From positions 19,277 through 34,290 of the forward strand of contig UZAN01044494.1 of assembly GCA_900618425.1 (NCBI GenBank): DNA of 15,014 bases. Reading direction: 5' to 3'. The stretch comes from Echinostoma caproni (taxonomy: Eukaryota; Platyhelminthes; Trematoda; Plagiorchiida; Echinostomatidae). A program made the position numbers and the translations under genes. Position 1 is the stretch's first letter; every line of letters begins with the position of its first letter. Positions 1-9,435 of this stretch are shown here, in pieces. Below the pieces are notes generated by a model. It saw only the letters and a list, made by a program, of their open reading frames with translations, did not search any database and had not been told where the DNA came from.

Positions 1-171
1 CTGATTCCATTCTTCAAGTTTCCACCCGGTCCGGGCTATTTGATTAGGCACTATTATACTTTACATCAAGTCGAAGGTGTCGCTAATATCATAATCATTA
101 TTGTACTGGTACTGCCGACAACAATAGGGTGTGTGAGAGTTCCGCTAGTCACCTCAACAACGAGAGAGTAA
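1..171 (+). other. open frame entering from the left edge, hydrophobic, unrecognised
   Basis: Frame 1 is open from the first base for 56 codons to a TAA at 169-171 and has no start codon inside the window. The translation holds a hydrophobic run (VANIIIIIVLVLPTTIGCV, about residues 27-45) that could be a membrane helix. The run comes from AT-rich sequence rich in ATA/ATT codons, so chance is a real alternative. No family is recognised. It overlaps the start of the CR1-like remnant by a few bases, so it could be flanking host DNA or a frame of the element's own upstream part. Confidence 0.12.
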
Positions 172-853
172 TTGGGTTGTACTTAACGTATCTAAGTACG
201 TAGATTGTATTTTTAGTCTTTCCCGCTTCACATTTTCAACGGACTCTGCCACCCTAAACGGTAAACCTGTATACAGAATGACCTCAGTCAATTACCTGGG
301 TGTCACCATCGACAGCAGTCTTCATTGGTCTACACATATCTACAACTGTATGGAAAAACTGAGACGCCTATCTTTTCAGTTACGCAAACTCAGGCAATGC
401 CGAACCCCAAAGTCACTCCTGNCATTCTACTTTATTGCCCCCCGTAGTGTTTCCCGGTCTTTTAAAACAAGACTTCAAAACGATTTGCCGTGGTTTGATT
501 ATCATCAGTCGTGCATCATTAATTCCGATTGACTCACTAATTAAAGATTTAATGGACGGTCACATCAACTCTTGCGTTAAATTTGCCCATAAGATTCTAG
601 ATGACCCTCTTCTCATACACTGCATCCCGACCTATCATCTTGTCGTTCCCACTCGTACACATGCTCCTCATTTCGGCATCTACCCTCTAGCATTATAATT
701 TATAAAAATTCCACTGTACCCTGCCTGGCCCGACTCCTAACCAAAAAGGAACAGGTTACAAGTGAACTACATCAAAGGTTTTGTACATGAAACAAATTTT
801 AGCGACACTCTTTACCTTTTGTGTTAAATTTTATTATTATTATTATTATTATT
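163..853 (+). mobile_element. CR1-like non-LTR retrotransposon remnant A1: RT C-terminus, ORF end and 3' tail
   Basis: This is a 5'-truncated copy of the last part of a non-LTR reverse-transcriptase polyprotein. From about 163 one frame reads LNVSKYVDCIF, then the post-RT signature YLGVTIDSSLHWSTH and FQLRKLRQCRTPKSLL. An N at 422 lies at the point where the frame changes. The next frame gives PPVVFPGLLKQDFK, RASLIPIDSLIKDLMDGH and NSCVKFAHKIL. It stops at 696-698, and the element continues in the first frame with NSTVPCLARLLTKKEQV, ending at TGA 788-790. A short 3' UTR leads to (ATT)n at 831-853, which fits the simple-repeat tails of CR1-like elements. The same blocks recur in A2 and A3. The copy cannot make a working protein: the endonuclease and most of the RT are missing and there are at least two frame changes. 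CR1 clade is my inference; a related jockey-group clade is possible. Confidence 0.85.
831..853 (+). repeat. (ATT)n tail of element A1
   Basis: About seven tandem TTA/ATT units lie 40 bases after the last stop of A1. Non-LTR elements that lack poly(A) often end in such simple repeats, so this probably marks the 3' boundary of the insertion and of its target-primed reverse transcription. A chance microsatellite is the alternative. Confidence 0.6.
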
Positions 854-2023
854 TCATTCCGCGTGGCGAACAGTGTACATTTTTAACTGAAATTTAAGCA
901 TATATGTTTACACAAGTTACATAAATATAAATACAAATTATTATATACGGGCAGTCGTGCTTGGGTTGATTGTCGGCAGTGACTACCACGTGTTTTGCTC
1001 CCTTGATCCACAAACATCTGCAAGTTTTGGAACAAACTTTGACAGCGGACCACAGTGATTAATCATCCTTGCTGTCCATATCTGCTTGTTTGTCCGGTTT
1101 CCGGCTGAGGGGAATGTTGCGCTTCCAGTTTTGTTCTGGTGAGACTCATCTTTCCCGGGGGGTTGAACTTCAATATTTCGAATTGGAATTGTGAGCCCTC
1201 ACACATAGTGGTGTGAGATAGTTTTTCTGTTGGTTCGTTTTTTCCTCCGCGGATTCGTTTCCCAGTGCACTGCAGTATTTCATCTATAGTCATTATCTGC
1301 CTGTTTATATTCTCCTGGTTTCGTCTGTGAGAACCGACGCAAGTTCTAGCCTCATTGGTCTCCAGAAGCTGGAAAAACAAAAGGACTGCTGTGGATCACG
1401 CATCCAAGATGAAAAAATCCTTTGGGGTGAGAGAATTAAAAGAGGATTAATGGGTAATTATTAATATTACTATCAATCTGTGCATTGAGTTAAATCGCAT
1501 ATGTTAATACCGGGTCGCATATAGCACTTAGTGTTTGATTGTTTAAAAGCATTTTACTTCATCCGATTTGACGCTGGAGCATTTAACTAATCTAATCAAT
1601 AGTTACAGACACCAGAAGGGACATGGCTGAGTATCACAAACACCGATGCCCGTACATCTGCTCCCTTTCTGTGCATATATAGTTGGTCGGCGATTTGATG
1701 GCATCCCACTTTAAACTCTTCAATTTACCCCTTTACTGATTGATCAAATGGGTAGCCAAAAGAATTAGACCACGACCGGGTCAGGTTAATGGGTGTGGAA
1801 AGTGAAATGGAAACAAATGAATACAAATTTTACGCCTCAGTTCTGTACGAGTACTGAACGATAGGTTACCGGATGCATAAAAAGTTGTATTGCATTGTAT
1901 TGTGTATTGTGCATAACTTTTGCAAGCACTGGAGCTCACATTTCAGTTAAAAAAATCATACACGCTAACCGTCACAATATACATAATAAACTGTGAGAAA
2001 ATTTTGACGGATATGGGGACATT
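854..2023. other. 1.2 kb without a recognised gene
   Basis: No recognisable protein or RNA gene. The minus strand is open for 105 codons at 1063-1380 (it includes NEARTCVGSHRRNQENINRQ). The composition is protein-like, but I see no known motif and no convincing splice sites, so I do not call it a gene. It may be an old repeat. At 1887-1912 there are imperfect TTGTATTG units; similar ATACAATACAATACAAG units occur at 2606-2624. Confidence 0.4.
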
Positions 2024-2440
2024 TCATAATCCAAGATTAACAGAAAGTTCACTTATTGTTCGCTCCTTTTCAATGAATAAACGAGCAAGATACGGTATAG
2101 GTGAATTGCGGTAATCGTTAATTCGAACTGAAATTTGACGGAATTGGGAGCGTGCTGAATGATGAGAACGACAACAAGTCAGTTCTGCGTGCAATGGATG
2201 GTCAGGATCTGTGCGAATCCTCTCAGCAAATTTCACACAGGAAGTTACGTGATACTCTGAAAGCTCTAAAGCTAACTCATTCACAGGAATAGAAGAGACA
2301 CGTCTAATAATGGTTAAACCACGGCGTAAGAATTTGAAATCCTGTTTGAGTAAGCCAGGAGAAATAGCCGGGGAACAGTAGACAGACGGGGAAAACATAC
2401 TGATAAACAAAGTTGGAAATAACTGACTGGGATGCGTGAA
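2024..2440 (-). mobile_element. CR1-like non-LTR retrotransposon remnant A2: C-terminus of the polyprotein
   Basis: Read on the minus strand from about 2440, one uninterrupted frame of about 130 codons runs to a stop at 2026-2024. It matches the C-terminal blocks of A1 in order: SPSVYCSPAISPGLLKQDFK, FLRRGLTIIRRVSSIPVNEL, HVTSCVKFAERI, DPDHPLHAEL, then NDYRNSPIPYLARLFIEKER and SEL near the end. It is the best preserved of the three A copies: the segment that takes three frame segments in A1 is one frame here. The open frame continues upstream to 2737, but the part above about 2440 has no clear match to the element and may be flanking DNA. Everything N-terminal, including endonuclease and RT catalytic motifs, is absent, so the copy is 5'-truncated. 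No simple-repeat tail was found below 2024. Confidence 0.85.
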
Positions 2441-3222
2441 ACTGTCCGAGCTTTTTATGCCCGAAAATGAGCAATGGATGTTATCGAAGTATTCTCCACT
2501 AGCATTAATGCACAGTTCCGTGCGCTGAAACCATTTGGTGAAACAGCAGAACCATGCCGAAGCAGGCAATCTTTGAAGTGTAGGATTTATGCCTATAGAA
2601 GTTATTAAAATACAATACAATACAAGCCTCCTTCGGCTGTTGATGGCTCGTATCGGATTCCACGCATCTTGACATTTGTGAACACAGTGCCTCTGGAGGG
2701 CGCAAACGATCAGCATTCTGCTGCTGCTTTCAACCACATTTTAGTCGTAGAACATCATTGCCCTCCAGTGACATCGATTGAGTTCCATCTTAACAACAGT
2801 CCGATTATAGCGACTCTCGTATGACCTGTGAGTTGTTGCTATTTGGTTACCTATGTGTTGTAATCACTGAACAATATTCACAACAGTAGATTACAGTTCA
2901 TCTTTTCCTTGCCCGGTCATCTGCACATCGTACTCGTTTGCAACGTAACCGAAGGCTTTTTTCTTAGCCCTCTTAAAGCGCAGACAAATGAGAGAAAAAA
3001 AGTAAACCCACGAAACAGATTGCGTCAGCTCAAATGTAAAAACCCATGACTAGCTTCACTTGTTTAAACAAATGAGAACACACTCTGGTACTTTATGAAA
3101 ACCGTTTGGGAAATATTCATTTTCCGTACCCTTGTATAACACAATCAAGTGCATCACGCATACGCCATTTAGTCCAAATGGAGTTCACACTCAGTTTGAT
3201 CCAGATCTCTTCTTATACTCAC
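2441..3222. other. about 780 bases with no supported gene
   Basis: This stretch holds the upstream flank of A2 (minus-strand frame open to 2737, without element motifs) and AT-rich DNA between 2740 and 3190. Frames are short and no splice pattern stands out. The stretch just above 3190 is the intron expected to follow the minus-strand exon at 3223-3466. Confidence 0.4.
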
Positions 3223-3466
3223 CGAAGTGCTCTCTCAATGTATGGTATGTAAAGTACAAGGAAAACGTTTTAGGTATGTAAGTATTCAGCGCAGTCAAAT
3301 CGTCGCAAATCTCTACGAATAGCTCTCCTGCTGAATCCATGCAAATAATCAGCTGAACGGGATGTTTAGTTGTTCCCCGGAATCTTCCATAGAAGAGAAA
3401 TTTCGTCAGCTGTCTGTTCTTTGCAATTCCTCGCGATATATAGATTCTAGAATACTTTTTAGAATT
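3223..3466 (-). CDS. candidate internal exon of an unrecognised host gene
   Basis: On the minus strand the frame is open from above 3466 to a stop near 3191. It reads, for example, RQLTKFLFYGRFRGTTKHPV, QLIICMDSAGELFVEICDDL and TYHTLREHFG. The best argument for an exon is the boundary: CACTTCG is followed by GTGAGTAT (GT at 3222-3221), a near-perfect donor, which splits a glycine codon after its first base. Two acceptors are possible: AG before 3466 (ACAATGCAG) or AG before 3409 (AACAGACAG). Neither has a good pyrimidine tract, so the 5' end is uncertain. The mix of aromatic, charged and aliphatic residues looks like a globular domain. I recognise no family and see no neighbour on this strand that clearly belongs with it. 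A chance ORF remains possible. Confidence 0.4.
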
Positions 3467-3479
3467 CTGCATTGTATTT

Positions 3480-4491
3480 TCTTTTCTATTACTTTTCTAA
3501 TTTTCTCAGACAAAAAGCAATGAATAACTTCAAATGTGTCGGTTAAGAAAACAAAACCGTTCATGCACCACAGTGCATCTGTGGGTGGATTTCTTTAGCT
3601 GAAAAAGCACAAATCAGAACAACTTGCCATCCGAGGAAGCATTCACAAAAGATAGGAACAGCTCAGCTGATGTGTCCTAGTTCTTTTTTTAGGCTAGGCT
3701 GATGACTCTCCCGGCTGAAATAGATGTTATTGATTGCCGGTGTACTGAACTCGATATTTCTTCATTTTGCGGAACTTTTCTTTTGTGCCAGATCGCCTCT
3801 TATTCAAATGTGTCCAGAAAATCCGTGAAAGAATTACACGAGATTTTTGAGGTTTTATTACGCAGCTCGTTGCACGTAACCCTAGGCGGGGCGGGTTGAG
3901 AATGATGATAAATTCGAGATTGAATCTGTTCGGTTTTCTAAGTTTCGGAAACACGTCCCTTTACAGGACTTTAAAAAGCCATTTGCATTTGATTTCCGGT
4001 TAAATGTGGAATGCATGTAAACGTCTTGCCGAAACTTTGCACAAACCGAATGTTCCGTATTGGTTTGATTCTCAATCGTCACGTTTCCTTGTGTAACGGT
4101 GTTTATACAATAGTATTGATAAAGTTTATACGCAACGGAATTTACTGTGTAGTGTTCCCTTTATAAAAATCGGATTCAAAAACCGGACTATGTAGGCGGT
4201 AATCCGGTCTGGCGATTCACTGTTGATAATTGTTTGGAAAGCTCATCTCCCTCCTCATACACACACACACACGCATTCACTCTTGTTTGTCCACGAGTTG
4301 ACATCTGACCGGAAATGCAACGGGAACAGCTGTGCTGTACGCGCAGTAGCCACTTCGGAATTAGCTCTCTCTCTCCTAATGTGTCTCTGTCCAAATCCAA
4401 CGCGGAGAATGCACAGCACGGGCCTTGGAACGGATAAAGCAGCCAAAACAAAATACTGTCGAACATGTGCACATCACCAAGTTACTCGCAG
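3480..4491. other. about 1 kb of AT-rich sequence without a supported gene
   Basis: Several overlapping short frames occur on both strands between 3700 and 4470, but none shows a known motif or a consistent pair of splice sites. A (CA)n run is at 4259-4272. A pyrimidine-rich run at about 4363-4390 precedes a CACAG at about 4412-4416, one possible branch and acceptor area for the plus-strand exon that follows. Confidence 0.35.
4259..4272. repeat. (AC)n microsatellite
   Basis: Seven uninterrupted AC units. It lies in non-coding sequence and causes several spurious histidine/threonine or valine/cysteine frames on the two strands. Confidence 0.9.
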
Positions 4492-4761
4492 ATGTTAATC
4501 GCGTCAGCCCCTCCCACACCCCTCGTAATCCGTCTCAAACGATACTTCATGATGGGGCCACAGATACCTCCCAGTCCCTCTGATCGGGTTCACAACACAG
4601 TGGCGGCATTTCTCCCCAAACACAGTTACTCTTTTCCATCCGATCAATTTTCTGACATGGAATTGCCCATGTTCCTCCTCAATTCGGATTTCTCCGGGAT
4701 TGCCAACTTCTCGGGGTTCGATGACATTTTCCATCCTGATGACATGCCTCACAAGGATTGA
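4492..4761 (+). CDS. candidate last coding exon, acidic C-terminal tail, unrecognised
   Basis: Plus-strand frame open from about 4438 to TGA at 4759-4761. A plausible acceptor is TTACTCGCAG ending at 4491, which would start the exon in phase 0 with the codon ATG at 4492; another is GCAG ending at 4442. The 89 residues from 4492 are proline- and serine-rich at first (SAPPTPLVIRLKRYFMMGP, QIPPSPSDRVHNTV). They end in an acidic, aromatic tail (DFSGIANFSGFDDIFHPDD then MPHKD). Acidic segments with interspersed Phe and Leu resemble transcriptional activation domains, but that is analogy, not a family match. The pyrimidine tract before 4491 is poor and no AATAAA follows within 300 bases, both of which weaken the call. 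Upstream exons would lie to the left; none was identified. The opposite strand is also open here (4504-4773) but gives a less protein-like translation. Confidence 0.35.
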   Translation: MLIASAPPTPLVIRLKRYFMMGPQIPPSPSDRVHNTVAAFLPKHSYSFPSDQFSDMELPMFLLNSDFSGIANFSGFDDIFHPDDMPHKD

Positions 4762-5994
4762 TTGCTGATGCAACCCCCGTGAATAGTTAGTTACATCTTG
4801 ATTGGATTGTTAGTCACTAGGTGGGTGGGTTATGGTTGAGGGCGGAAATCGCAATGCAAGATTCCATCTCCACTGGCTTCGTGGGTGCTAATTAGGCACT
4901 TGGGGAAACTTGTTGTGCTGAAGACCAGGTTGTCCAAATGTGGCAATACCTGTCCCTATTGAATTGTAAACGAGGTTGAGATGTTGTGTAGCTTGTGTCG
5001 GAAAATTGGTATTGAGCCATTCGCCGTAAATAGCGATTTTGGCTTAGTTGATGGTGAAACTTTTAAAAGAAATTCGCTTGCCAAACGTTTTGAGCATCTG
5101 AACTTTGGTTTTCATCTGTGGTGCTTTGGTATGCACTGAACATTTTAGGTATCTCATATTTTCGGATTAGTGCATGATAAGTGCTTTGACTATTGTCGTA
5201 AGGATTTTGAACATTACTGTAATGCCCAAGTCATTCGACTTTAGGGTTAGCTTCTTTTCTGGAAATGAAGTTTTCTGACTTGTGATTTAGTTGCAAAAAG
5301 TGGCCTGCCTTTCATTGGGCGTGTCCCAATTTGAACAGTTTTTTACTAGCCCGTGGATCATTTCCCATGCAGACATGCTTAGCGTGTGATCAATTAAAAA
5401 GGTGTCCAAAAGGTAACTAAGTCGGAGTTACGTTTGATTCAGAAACGCACTTCGCCCCTTTTTGATTCACATGTTGACGGTAGAAGATGTTTTGCTTTCG
5501 CCTTGGACCGAATCTACACGCTAGTGATATTCACACTGGAGAAGGACCATTCATTGTAGAATCATTAGTAAAGAATACTTATCGAAGTGATATCAACCAT
5601 TCATTCATTCGTTCGAAACACGGTAGATCGTATTAGAGATACCATATATCATCAGCTTGCAGACAATCATGATACCAAAGCCACTATAATAATAACGGAT
5701 TGGATTATAGAACAGAGTGTAAAAAGGTTAAACAGTCAGAATGGGAAACAATAGATAACAGGAATAAGAGCAAATGTATCTGTGTTTCATTGTNNTCATT
5801 GTACTTTTTTAGATATATTTTTTGCGTGTTAGTTTGTGAATGGGCAAGCCGTCAGCTTCGCAGGTCCTTCCGCTCACACCCAAGTCTTCCCTACCGGTGA
5901 CCCGGATGAGATGGAACAGCTTACAAGGATTTCCCATAGCGGTAGCATGTTCCATCTCTGATGCGTGTTGAGTTAACCGGATCTTGCGGTCTCC
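4762..5994. other. 1.2 kb without a recognised gene
   Basis: AT-rich, with stops in all frames and no long frame on either strand. It contains a short ATTC/GTTC-type repeat near 5600-5616 and an assembly gap (NN at 5794-5795). From about 5850 the GC content rises towards the RTE-like remnant; the part just before it may belong to the same element but is too decayed to align by eye. Confidence 0.4.
5787..5802. other. assembly gap flanked by a 7-base direct duplicate
   Basis: TCATTGT at 5787-5793, NN at 5794-5795, then TCATTGT again at 5796-5802. An identical sequence on both sides of a tiny gap is what results when two contig ends that really overlap are joined with Ns. The true sequence probably has one copy, making the window about 9 bases too long here. 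Confidence 0.6.
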
Positions 5995-6564
5995 ATCTAG
6001 GTTTACTTGGTGTTGGTTCCGGGGAGGAGATCCCATCACGAATAGCAAAAGCTAATTCAGCTTTTGGCAACTTGCCACATCTGTGGTGTCACAATGCCAT
6101 CCGACTGTTCCTTAGGGGAAGGGTATACATCGCCGCGGTTCGGAGTGTTCTGCCTTACAGTTGTGAGACTTGGCTTTTCTGAGCGGAAAATGTTAATCGA
6201 CTTTCTGTCTCCGAAGTATTGCCTATGTCGAGTGAGCAATGGCCCGATTCGTCGTCTTGTGTTGGGTGCGGATAGTCGTTCTCTAACAGAAGTAATCGCT
6301 CTATACCGCCTCCAATGGCTTGGTCACGCATTGCGTATGCCTACCCATCATCTACCATTCCGTGCTCCTTTTGCACCCGCTGAACAGGGATGGAAAAAGC
6401 ACCGCAATGGTCAGACCATGACATAGTGCAGAGGTATGAAGAAGCTAGCTTCTGCATTGGCTTCGGTTGTTGCAGTAGCTCGCCTTCCAGGCTGGGGTCC
6501 AAGGGATAAGGATTGTCGTTGGTTAAAGACGCTAAGAGATATGGCGCAGAATGAAAGCCAGTAA
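5995..6564 (+). mobile_element. RTE-like non-LTR retrotransposon remnant RTE1: C-terminus after the RT domain
   Basis: The plus strand carries the conserved C-terminal blocks of RTE-like elements. In order: GSGEEIPSRIAKANSAF, NLPHLWCHNAIRLFLRGRVY with IAAVRSVLPYSCETWLF, a stop (TGA 6180-6182), and AENVNRLS. After a frame change come RVSNGPIRRLVLG, SLTEVIALYRLQWLGHALRM and WKKHRNGQTMT. An in-frame TAG (6424-6426) is followed without a frame change by CRGMKKLASALASV, RLPGWGPRDKDCRWLKTL and RDMAQNESQ, ending at tandem TAA codons from 6562. Relative to RTE2 a short piece is missing around 6205-6230. The endonuclease and RT core are absent, so the copy is 5'-truncated and dead. Assignment to the RTE group rests on recalled signatures. 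Confidence 0.85.
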
Positions 6565-8659
6565 TAAGAAGATTGTACGGTCTTCCTGTTGAAATCCCAT
6601 GCTCCGCAAAAAAACTGGCTCATTTTTCGTTTGCTTTTCCTCATCACTGGTCGTCCAGAGGACGATTCATTCTCATTTGTTTCTGCTCAACAATTTTTAC
6701 ACGTTTTTGTATCAGACAGTCACGAGGTTAGACAGTGCACACAAGCACTGTTCCTGAAATCGAATACCTAGCAGAGAGGGCGAGGAATAGTGGAAAACGG
6801 GGAGCAATGGGTGTGTTTCAAATGTGTATGTGTCTGTTCTAATCCCCATTTATCTCCCAGTCCATGTGAGCAATGTGAGTCGAGTGCACTCTGCTTCACA
6901 CACACACACACACACACATCACTTCTGCAGTAAAAGCAAATTTTGGATTTTATTCAACAGTAGCCTTAACAATCTTAACTTAATTAGTTGCTTTTTCTTT
7001 AGTCCTATTCCCACAGCTCCAGTCTTTTGAGAAAGAAAGCAAATTGGAATATACTTAAAATAAGTACGATTAACTTAAATCGAGGAACGCTTGAAGGAAA
7101 TTTCAAAACAAATGATACACACAATCGTCACTGTGTGCGACAATTGCCCCGTATGCCCTTCACTCGACATGCACTGTGTATTATAACCCGAGAGAGATTG
7201 GTATCGATCTGTCCACCTGGCCCGCTGATCAAAACTTTCGAAACATATGGCTCAGTTTTAGACTGATCGCTTTTTTCTCCTACTAGAAAGTCTAGCAGAG
7301 TAGGGCAGGGCAGGGGTGGGATAAACACAATACATATATATCAAATCCCATAATCCAAGCAATTCAATCACCTGCATTCCAGCCCCCAACTCGGTTATTT
7401 CAGTCTGGCACTGCTATCAGTTTGGAGTGGATCAAAGCTTAACAATTCGCCCAGCGTAAACGATATGATCAGTTGGTGGTCATAGCTATATGCATACATT
7501 TCTCTCATCTGTTAAATTGTATTAATTAGACCATAATATATGAATATTCAGCAGACTTTAGTCTTTGAAGGATTTGTCAGTAGTCGCACTACTTTTGAGT
7601 TGCCGAAAACACTACAAGCAATCTTAATAAGGATTCACAATCGCTGGTTATGGCTGGGCAAAGTTTCATCCGCAAGAGCAATAAGTGTTGTGAGAAGACC
7701 CTACTCCTCGGGAAGCTAGTTTCGAGTAAACTTATCCTTCATCCTTAAAAGACTGGTCACTTGCCTAGGGTTCGAAAAACGCATTATTACCTAATGAAGC
7801 CAGTTTTCTTAATGACCGAAGTGTACTAACAAGCGTTTAGTCAATATTCTCCAAATCTCCTGGATGAACTTTCATCTCGTACCTCGTCAACCCGGATCAT
7901 ACATTTTGCTTTTTCTCTCGTTTACATGAGAACACCACAGCCGTGCGAAGATTGTGAATAGAACTTCTCCAGCAGGTGTTCTAACAGCAGCTACACTCTG
8001 TGAAAGCATCTAATGGGGTTAAAGACGAGGCCTCAACCACTCTTAGAGAACTTCGAATCCGTTGAGGGTCGTGGCGATAGTTTAGAGACCAACGAACATT
8101 CTGCAAAACGGAGTAGCCACGTTTACACAGTGACTGCTTGGATTACCTCATTCGGTTTTTCACAGGCATCTGGCACTATTGATGGTCTTGGGTATGGGTT
8201 TCACTTCTTCGGAGATCGTTAATTCCCCACGAGGTAAATGCATTCAAATGCGATGAAAATGTTTGTGATAACCGACAAAGAGCACTGGACAGCTATTTCG
8301 TCTTGTGTTCGGAACTCGTGAGCAGTGCCTACTTCTTGTGTCTCCATCAGGACTCAGACCGCGAACATTGAATAAGTATAAATACTATTCCCAGTGTTTT
8401 GAGTTTGTGGGTTATCTGTGAGTATGTTTAGTGGCTCTGTTTTATAAAATGGTCTTTTTCAGTTGGTCCATTTCTGTCTCAGTGACAGAAAATAATATCA
8501 TTGAGTATCGGAGAGTTTGTTTCATCTGAATCCAATGTTTTTACTGTAACTAATCAATAGATTCAGACCGCTCGGTGATGCGGAGGAAAATAAATTTCCC
8601 GAGTTAATTTCTCGCTAATATCGTGGCTTCGAAAGGGAGATGAAAGCGAATATGGTAGT
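6565..8659. other. 2.1 kb without a recognised gene
   Basis: Only short frames, none with a recognised motif. There is a (CA)n run at 6897-6918. A plus-strand frame at 8013-8222 and a minus-strand frame at 7128-7328 are each open for about 66-69 codons, but they lack splice support and have low-information composition. The most likely reading is intronic or intergenic DNA with old, unrecognisable repeats. Confidence 0.4.
6897..6918. repeat. (CA)n microsatellite
   Basis: Eleven uninterrupted CA units in non-coding sequence; likely variable in length between individuals. Confidence 0.92.
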
Positions 8660-8689
8660 TTGTGTACTGCTTTATTCCTAAGTCACCAC

Positions 8690-9039
8690 AACACCAGCGG
8701 TATGACAGACATACTGGTCCAGTCAAACAAATACTGTGTACAGATTTTACTGCCTATTCGATGGCTCCCATGTATAATTCAATCTCAAAGCAATATCTTT
8801 ACCATGCGGAACACCAAGATTACATTCCGGTTCGCGCTGTACAACCCGCGCGATTTGATGTGACATCATTTTTCACTTTCTGTGAGGTTCGCGTGCGTAT
8901 TCACCATCTCTCTTTCCCTCACACAAAAGCGCGCAATCAGTCCAAAGGAATGCTATCACACCCTATAGAGACTTCAAGTATCACTTCACATTATAGATTT
9001 GCACGTTCCTATAGTTTCATGATCCCAGCTGCATCGTGA
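8690..9039 (+). other. coding-like stretch, strand ambiguous
   Basis: The plus-strand frame is open from 8662 to 9039. Its middle part looks protein-like (CTDFTAYSMAPMYNS, SKQYLYHAEHQDYIPVRAVQ, PARFDVTSFFTF). Possible acceptors are the AGs ending near 8697 and 8743; no good donor follows, and GAG/GTTCGC at about 8886 is weak. On the minus strand the same bases give a 40-codon frame (MMSHQIARVVQREPECNLGV onward) that is equally protein-like and has a CCTCACAG acceptor-like site upstream. One strand is probably the shadow of the other, or neither is coding. No family is recognised. Confidence 0.22.
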
Positions 9040-9071
9040 TAATCATGTTCTTTTCATGGTTTCTATGGTTT

Positions 9072-9102
9072 ACACGTACGCACGCACGCGCACCTACACG
9101 CG
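9072..9102. repeat. alternating purine-pyrimidine GC-rich run
   Basis: A run of ACGTACGCACGCACGCGCAC type followed by CTACACGCGTATAC. Almost perfect alternation of purine and pyrimidine is the composition that can adopt Z-DNA. No function can be read from this. Confidence 0.6.
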
Positions 9103-9240
9103 TATACCCAACAAACCAAGCGTATCAGTCACGATCAAGACTCTAGCGCAGCTTTTCATGGGGTCACACATACACGTTGACAAACAATCTCTGCACAGCT
9201 ATATAGTTAGTCACATGTGAGCGAGCCAAGAGAAGAAGAA

Positions 9241-9435
9241 CTAAGTCCCTTNAAGTCCCTTTAATTGTCCATTATCACGGTGATTTCCAGGCAAAACTAC
9301 TTCGATCATTCCGGTCATCGTTTGATGAACTCTGATGAACTGATTCTCACCCCCTTGCTCTACGAGAATACCGAATTCAGTGTGCAAGTTAATCCCAGGT
9401 AATACGGGATACATTCCTGTCTCAGAATGAACACC
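9241..9435 (-). CDS. candidate terminal exon of an unrecognised host gene, ending at an assembly gap
   Basis: On the minus strand GCGGTTACAG (AG at 9437-9436) is a reasonable acceptor. From 9435 in phase 0 the frame is open for about 64 codons. It reads GVHSETGMYPVLPGINLHTE, FGILVEQGGENQFIRVHQTM and TGMIEVVLPGNHRDNGQLKG, and stops at TAG 9243-9241 just beyond the single N at 9252. The N lies between two copies of AAGGGACTT. If these are one copy, the frame would instead end in KGLSSSSLGSLTCD at a TAA a little further left. An internal donor-like GGGGTGAGAAT near 9350 offers a shorter exon. The translation has the mixed glycine, acidic and aliphatic content of a folded protein, but I recognise no family. 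No polyadenylation signal was seen nearby. Confidence 0.38.
   Translation of the reverse strand, partial: GVHSETGMYPVLPGINLHTEFGILVEQGGENQFIRVHQTMTGMIEVVLPGNHRDNGQLKGLXGT
9243..9261. other. assembly gap flanked by a 9-base direct duplicate
   Basis: AAGTCCCTT at 9243-9251, N at 9252, AAGTCCCTT at 9253-9261. As at 5794, this looks like an unmerged contig overlap. It matters because it falls in the last codons of the minus-strand exon and changes its predicted end. Confidence 0.65.

Noticed and set aside
1063..1380. 105-codon minus-strand ORF
   Set aside because: Open and fairly protein-like, but no family, no convincing splice sites and no related copy in the window; left as unexplained sequence.
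2505..2705. minus-strand ORF starting MRPPEAL
   Set aside because: It overlaps the longer minus frame leading into A2 and has no motif.
4188..4498. three overlapping ORFs on both strands
   Set aside because: All read through the (AC)n repeat, giving runs of His/Thr or Cys/Val; no splice or motif support.
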